In this document: piece by piece, positions 59,420 through 64,000 of the stretch
Layout of the letters: each line of letters begins with the position of its first letter
Numbering within the stretch: the first letter of the stretch is position 1
Source: Diorhabda sublineata
Lineage: Eukaryota > Arthropoda > Insecta > Coleoptera > Chrysomelidae
Length of the DNA stretch: 64,000 nt
NCBI RefSeq assembly: GCF_026230105.1
Contig: NC_079483.1
Location: 18,655,312 to 18,719,311, forward strand
Reading direction: 5' to 3'
The notes under the pieces: model-generated
Seen by the model: only the letters and a program-made list of their open reading frames with translations
The model's database searches: none
Told to the model about the DNA's origin: nothing
Translations under genes and position numbers: made by a program

Positions 59420-60316
59420 AATTTTATCTCCTACAAGAGCAAAACAAACTTTCTAACATATTGATGCAGTGCTTAACGGAGGATTTGTCTTTTGTCTCAA
59501 CAGTTTCAACAATTGCTTCTTCATTTGAGCTTAATTGCTTAACAGCAAGAATTTTTCGAGATTAGCGAATAGCCAGTAGTCACTGGGGACCAGATCTGGT
59601 TTATACGACGGACGAGGAAGCAATTCAAAGTGAAATTAGTTCAATTTAACCATCGTTGCCAACGATTTGTGAATCGGTGTATTGTCTTGTTGAAACAATG
59701 GTTTTTTCTTCATTTTTGCATTCAAATGATCCAACAACTCTATCTAGTATTCGTTATTGATTGTCTCTCTCTTTTGGAGATAGTTGATGAACAATATTCC
59801 AAAATACTGAAGCCATAACGTTCCCAACTGACTTTGGACGCTGCCGAGGTGGTTCACTAGCTGCAATCCACTCAGATGATGATCGTTTTGGTTCCGGAGT
59901 GAAGCGATGGATCCATTTTTCATCTATTGTCGTATATCGACGCAAAAATATGTGTAAACATGGCCAAACACTGCTCTGGATCATCGATACGTTGATCTTT
60001 TTGATCCACTTTGAAAAAACTTTATTATTGTCAAATCTTGATGCATAATTGTAAACACATTGCCTGCAGGTATCTTTAGAGTCTCAGATATCACACGGAA
60101 TTTCAATTTACGATTAGATATAACAAATTCGTGGACTATTATGATGTTTTTTTAGGAGTAATCACCTCAATTTGACGACTTGGACGTTCAACATCATGGG
60201 TGTATGTACGACCAGGTTTAAATTCAGTAAATCAATAACAAACGATTCTTTTCGATCGAGCAGAGTCCGGATAATATTTTTGAAGCAATTTTTTAACTTG
60301 TACAGTATTTTTTTTA
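59420..60316 (-). pseudogene. Near full-length mariner transposase pseudogene (DD34D)
   Basis: On the minus strand, read through stops and frameshifts, nearly the whole transposase is visible: KKLLQKYYPDSARSK and FKPGRTYTHDVERPSRQ (HTH region), KLKFRVISETLKI, KVFSKWIKK, FLRRYTTIDEKW (first D), PRQRPKSVGNVMASVFW, LFQQDNTP (second D), RPSYKPDLVPSDYW (third D), ANLEKFLL, SSNEEAIVETVETKD. All three catalytic aspartates are kept. The spacing between the second and third is 34 residues if the one internal stop is counted as a codon, the mariner signature. At least three stops and several frameshifts make it dead. Its N-terminus is cut by the ~360-bp array and continues at 63204. Confidence 0.9.
60247..60316. 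repeat. Left copy of a 68-bp mariner segment flanking the array
   Basis: ttcttttcgatcgagcagag and what follows to acagtatttttttt recur at 63204-63272 with about three substitutions. The segment encodes KKLLQKYYPDSARSK on the minus strand. Confidence 0.9.
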
Positions 60317-60317
60317 C

Positions 60318-63203
60318 TTTTATACAAGTATGTCAAATTTTTGTTGTATTTCTAGAATTTTTGAAAAAATAGTTGAAAATACGAGTTTTTATTAAAAATA
60401 CGCGAAAATCGTTAGAATTTTAAGTATTTTTTTTTAATTTTCAACGTTTTTCTTCATATTTTTTTGTATTACAACGTTGCCATTCCACTTTTGTAGATAC
60501 TATAAATTTATATAGAGTTTATTTTGAAAAAAAAATTACTCAATTTTAACCCTGTATATTTCTCAGAAATATTAAACTGAAGGAATTTAATGTGAATAAT
60601 CACTTAGGCACACGTGTTCTCAATCGATTCGTGTCAAAAATAAATCGATATCTCGAATGATTTCGGAAATATAGAATTTTTTATACAAGTATGTCAAATT
60701 TTTGTTGTATTTCTAGAATTTTTAACAAAATAGTTGAAAATACGAGTTTTTATTAAAAATACGCGAAAAACTTTAGAATCTTGAGTATTTTTTTTAAACT
60801 TTCAACGTTTTTCTTCATATTTTTTTTGAATTACAACGTTGCCATTCCACTATTGTAGATACTATAAATTTATATAGTTTATTTTGAAAAAAAAAAATAA
60901 CTTAATTTTAACCCTGTATATTCCTCAGAAATATTAAACTGAAGGAATTTAATATGAATAGTCACTTAGACACACGTGTTCTCAATCGATTCGTGTCAAA
61001 AATAAATCGATATCTCGAATGGTTTCGGAAATATAGAATTTTTTATACAAGTGTGTCAAATTTTTGTTGTATTTCTAGAATTTTTGACAAAATAGTTGAA
61101 AATACGAGTTTTTATTAAAAATACGCGAAAAACCTTAGAATTTTGAGTATTTTTTTTAAACTTTCAACGTTTTTCTTCATATTTTTTTGTATTACAACGT
61201 TGCCATTCCACTATTGTAGATACTATAAATTTATATAGAGTTTATTTTGAAAAAAAAATTACTCAATTTTAACCCTGTATATTTCTCAGAAATATTAAAC
61301 TGAAGGAATTTAATGTGAATAATCACTTAGGCACACGTGTTCTCAATCGATTCGTGTCAAAAATAAATCGATATCTCGAATGATTTCGGAAATATAGAAT
61401 TTTTTATACAAGTGTGTCAAATTTTTGTTGAATTTCTAGAATTTTTGAAAAAATAGTTGAAAATACGAGTTTTTATTAAAAATACGCGAAAAACTTCAGA
61501 ATTTTGAGTATTTTTTTTAAACTTTCAACGTTTTTCTTCATATTTTTTTGTATTACAACGTTGCCATTCCACTATTGTAGATACTATAAATTTATATAGA
61601 GTTTATTTTGAAAAAAAAATAACTTAATTTTAACCCTGTATATTTCTCAGAAATATTAAACTGAAGGAATTTAATATGAACAGTCACTTAGACACACGTG
61701 TTCTCAATCGATTCGTGTCAAAAATAAATCGATATCTCGAATGGTTTCGGTAATATAGAATTTTTTATACAAGTATGTCAAATTTTTATTGTATTCCTAG
61801 AATTTTTGACAAAATAGTTGAAAACACGAGTTTTTATTAAAAATACGCGAAAAACTTCAGAATTTTGAGTATTTTTTTTAAACTTTCAACGTTTTTCTTC
61901 ATATTTTTTTGTATTACAACGTTGCCATTCCACTATTGTAGATACTATAAATTTATATAGAGTTTATTTTGAAAAAAAAATAACTTAATTTTAACCCTGT
62001 ATATTTCTCAGAAATATTAAACTGAAGGAATTTAATATGAATAGTCACTTAGACACACGTGTTCTCAATCGATTCGTGTCAAAAATAAATCGATATCTCG
62101 AATGGTTTCGGAAATATAGAATTTTTTATACAAGTATGTCAAATTTTTGTTGTATTTCTAGAATTTTTGACAAAATAGTTGAAAATACGAGTTTTCATTA
62201 AAAATACGCGAAAAACTTCAGAATTTTGAGTATTTTTTTTAAACTTTCAACGTTTTTCTTCATATTTTTTTGTATTACAACGTTGCCATTCCACTATTGT
62301 AGATACTATAAATTTATATAGAGTTTATTTTGAAAAAAAAATAACTTAATTTTAACCCTGTATATTGCTCAGAAATATTAAACTGAAGGAATTTAATATG
62401 AACAGTCACTTAGACACACGTGTTCTCAATCGATTCGTGTCAAAAATAAATCGATATCTCGAATGGTTTCGGAAATATAGAATTTTTTATACAAGTATGT
62501 CAAATTTTTGTTGTATTTCTAGAATTTTTGACAAAATAGTTGAAAATACGAGTTTTTATTAAAAATACGCGAAAAACCTTAGAATTTTGAGTATTTTTTT
62601 TAAACTTTCAACGTTTTTCTTCATATTTTTTTGTATTACAACGTTGCCATTCCACTATTGTAGATACTATAAATATATAGAGTTTATTTTGAAAAAAAAA
62701 TTACTCAATTTTAACCCTGTATATTTCTCAGAAATATTAAACTGAAGGAATTTAATATGAACAGTCACTTAGACACACGTGTTCTCAATCGATTCGTGTC
62801 AAAAATAAATCGATATCTCGAATGGTTTCGGAAATATAGAATTTTTTATACAAGTATATCAAATTTTTATTGTATTCCTAGAATTTTTGACAAAATAGTT
62901 GAAAACACGAGTTTTTATTAAAAATACGCGAAAAACTTCAGAATTTTGAGTATTTTTTTTAAACTTTCAACGTTTTTCTTCATATTTTTTTGTATTACAA
63001 CGTTGCCATTCCACAATTGTAGATACTATAAATTTATATAGAGTTTATTTTGAAAAAAAAAAATTACTCAATTTTAACCCCGTATATTTCTCAGAAATAT
63101 TAAACTGAAGGAATTTAATATGAATAATCACTTAGACACACGTGTTCTCAATCGATTCGTGTCAAAAATAAATCGATATCTCGAATGGTTTCAGAAATAC
63201 AGA
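60318..63203. repeat. Tandem array, ~360-bp unit, exactly 8 copies, inserted in a mariner gene
   Basis: The marker actgaaggaattta occurs near 60575, 60935, 61295, 61655, 62017, 62378, 62739 and 63100. The array starts at ttttatacaag (60318) and ends at gaaatacagaa (63203), the point just before that phase, so it has a whole number of units. Units contain ttaaccctgtatatt and attacaacgttgccattcca; they are non-coding and AT-rich. Both edges abut the same ~68 bp of mariner N-terminal sequence. Confidence 0.95.
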
Positions 63204-63310
63204 AGTTCTTTTCGATCGAGCAGAGTCCGGATAATACTTTTGAAGCAATTTTTTAGCTTGTACGGTATTTTTTTTCATCAAGAAGTAATAATAAATCGAC
63301 ACTCGTAAAA
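63204..63310 (-). pseudogene. Detached N-terminus of the 59.4-kb mariner, right copy of the 68-bp segment
   Basis: Minus strand: MKKNTVQAKKLLQKYYPDSA followed by RSKR, the start of the mariner HTH region (K-N-A-V-Q-A-K-K-W-L-x-K-Y-Y-P-D-S-A-P-S-K). Positions 63204-63272 duplicate 60247-60316, so the break in the gene occurs after the serine-lysine-arginine, and the body resumes on the other side of the array. The outermost residues lie only here, so this side held the original 5' end. Confidence 0.8.
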
Positions 63311-63605
63311 ATAACTTCACTTAAACGTCTGTCACTTTTTTCCGACTAATCGAAATGTCATGAAATTTCAGTTGGTACTTCATAAACGTCATATGGATTT
63401 AACAATGGCAGCGCCATCTGTATGTCAGTCACACGACTTTATTTTCCTTAATAGTTTTTCACATCCATTCTTAAATAATTTTTGTTTGTTTTCTAGTCTA
63501 ATTGTACAGCTAAATTCATGTTTTGCCTTGTTTTATCCAACCTATAAACTATTATTGTCGTTTTCTTTTTTTAATATACGCCAGCGGACTCAAATTTTCT
63601 TTCAT
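63311..63605. other. Probable 5' non-coding flank of the split mariner; unidentified frame
   Basis: No TIR identified. The 97-codon plus-strand frame at 63360-63653 shows no domain I recognise and overlaps transposon ends. Confidence 0.4.
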
Positions 63606-63720
63606 ATTCCGAGGGTGGCTGCTAAAGCTTTGGATATGGCAACATCGTTGTAAATACGTCATATTTGACATTGACATTATGAAGATTAATGGTTAGGTTA
63701 GGTTATCTCAGAATTTATTG
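63606..63720 (+). mobile_element. Mariner-like 5' end
   Basis: ccgagggtggctgctaaag followed by ggatatggcaac and gtcatatttgacattgacat matches, in order, the 5' ends of the elements at 1669-2066 and 52953-53231. No second TIR lies within the window, and the downstream sequence to 64000 shows no transposase motif. A ggttaggttaggtta tract lies at ~63691. Confidence 0.5.
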
Positions 63721-64000
63721 TATTACGAGTGTTGTTTGAGTTGTTTACAGATAATAGAAACATTAATTTTTGTCAGAAGTGGTTGATATCTCGTTCGGAA
63801 TGCCAAAGTGTATTGATATCGATGTAGAATTTATTTTTTGCGAAAATTCGGATTTAAAACGATACTGGATGTACAATAAAAAAGTTTTCCGGGTATCGGC
63901 GCGAATGATAAAACCCCCAATACATAACTGAATGTAATTGACGGCGAATTATGTCCCACACGTATGTCGTTCAACAATAACAAATATTTCTAACCATTCC

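Overview
The window reads as repeat-dense nuclear DNA of an insect, quite possibly a beetle. It is AT-rich, carries remnants of several mariner lineages, non-LTR (LINE), Penelope-like and Helitron elements, and has the GGTTAGGTTAGGTTA and CCCTGTAT motifs common in insect intergenic DNA. I find no intact host gene, no tRNA or rRNA, no CRISPR and nothing bacterial. The species cannot be fixed from the sequence alone.

About half of the 64 kb is tandem array. From left to right: ~173-bp units (1-1660); ~293-bp units holding a mariner transposase C-terminus (7.2-10.9 kb); ~344-bp mariner-derived units on both arms of a large palindrome (13.2-17.0 kb); ~457-bp units (19.0-22.2 kb); 182-bp units in two blocks (23.0-26.4 and 27.2-28.3 kb); ~356/364-bp units derived from a LINE reverse transcriptase (29.2-32.45 kb); 182-bp units derived from a mariner (38.7-42.2 kb); 324-bp units derived from the same part of a mariner (45.9-51.3 kb); ~344-bp units around mariner-like ends (53.05-54.06 kb); 204-bp units with a perfect hairpin (54.7-56.3 kb); ~360-bp units splitting a mariner gene (60.3-63.2 kb).

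Between the arrays lie broken transposable elements: mariner fragments (1.7, 17.0, 32.8, 51.4, 53.0, 56.8, 57.1, 59.4-60.3, 63.2 and 63.6 kb), a Tc1-like fragment (54.5 kb), LINE RT pieces (3.2/4.2 inverted pair, 17.7, 32.5, 44.0, 57.6 kb), a Penelope GIY-YIG endonuclease fragment (34.2 kb), a Penelope-type inverted pair with a hammerhead-like core (42.6/42.8 kb), a Helitron helicase fragment (37.5 kb), and small TIR elements (12.4, 34.75-35.64, 57.7 kb).

The unifying observation is that at least five arrays are built from transposon coding DNA. In several of them the same transposase or RT gene continues, single-copy, past one edge of the array. The window therefore looks like a series of snapshots of transposon fragments being converted into satellite-like arrays, some with higher-order (2-, 6- or 7-unit) organisation. 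Three non-repeat stretches (4.9-5.7, 22.77-22.94 and 58.5-59.0 kb) have open frames that might be host exons, but I could not identify them.
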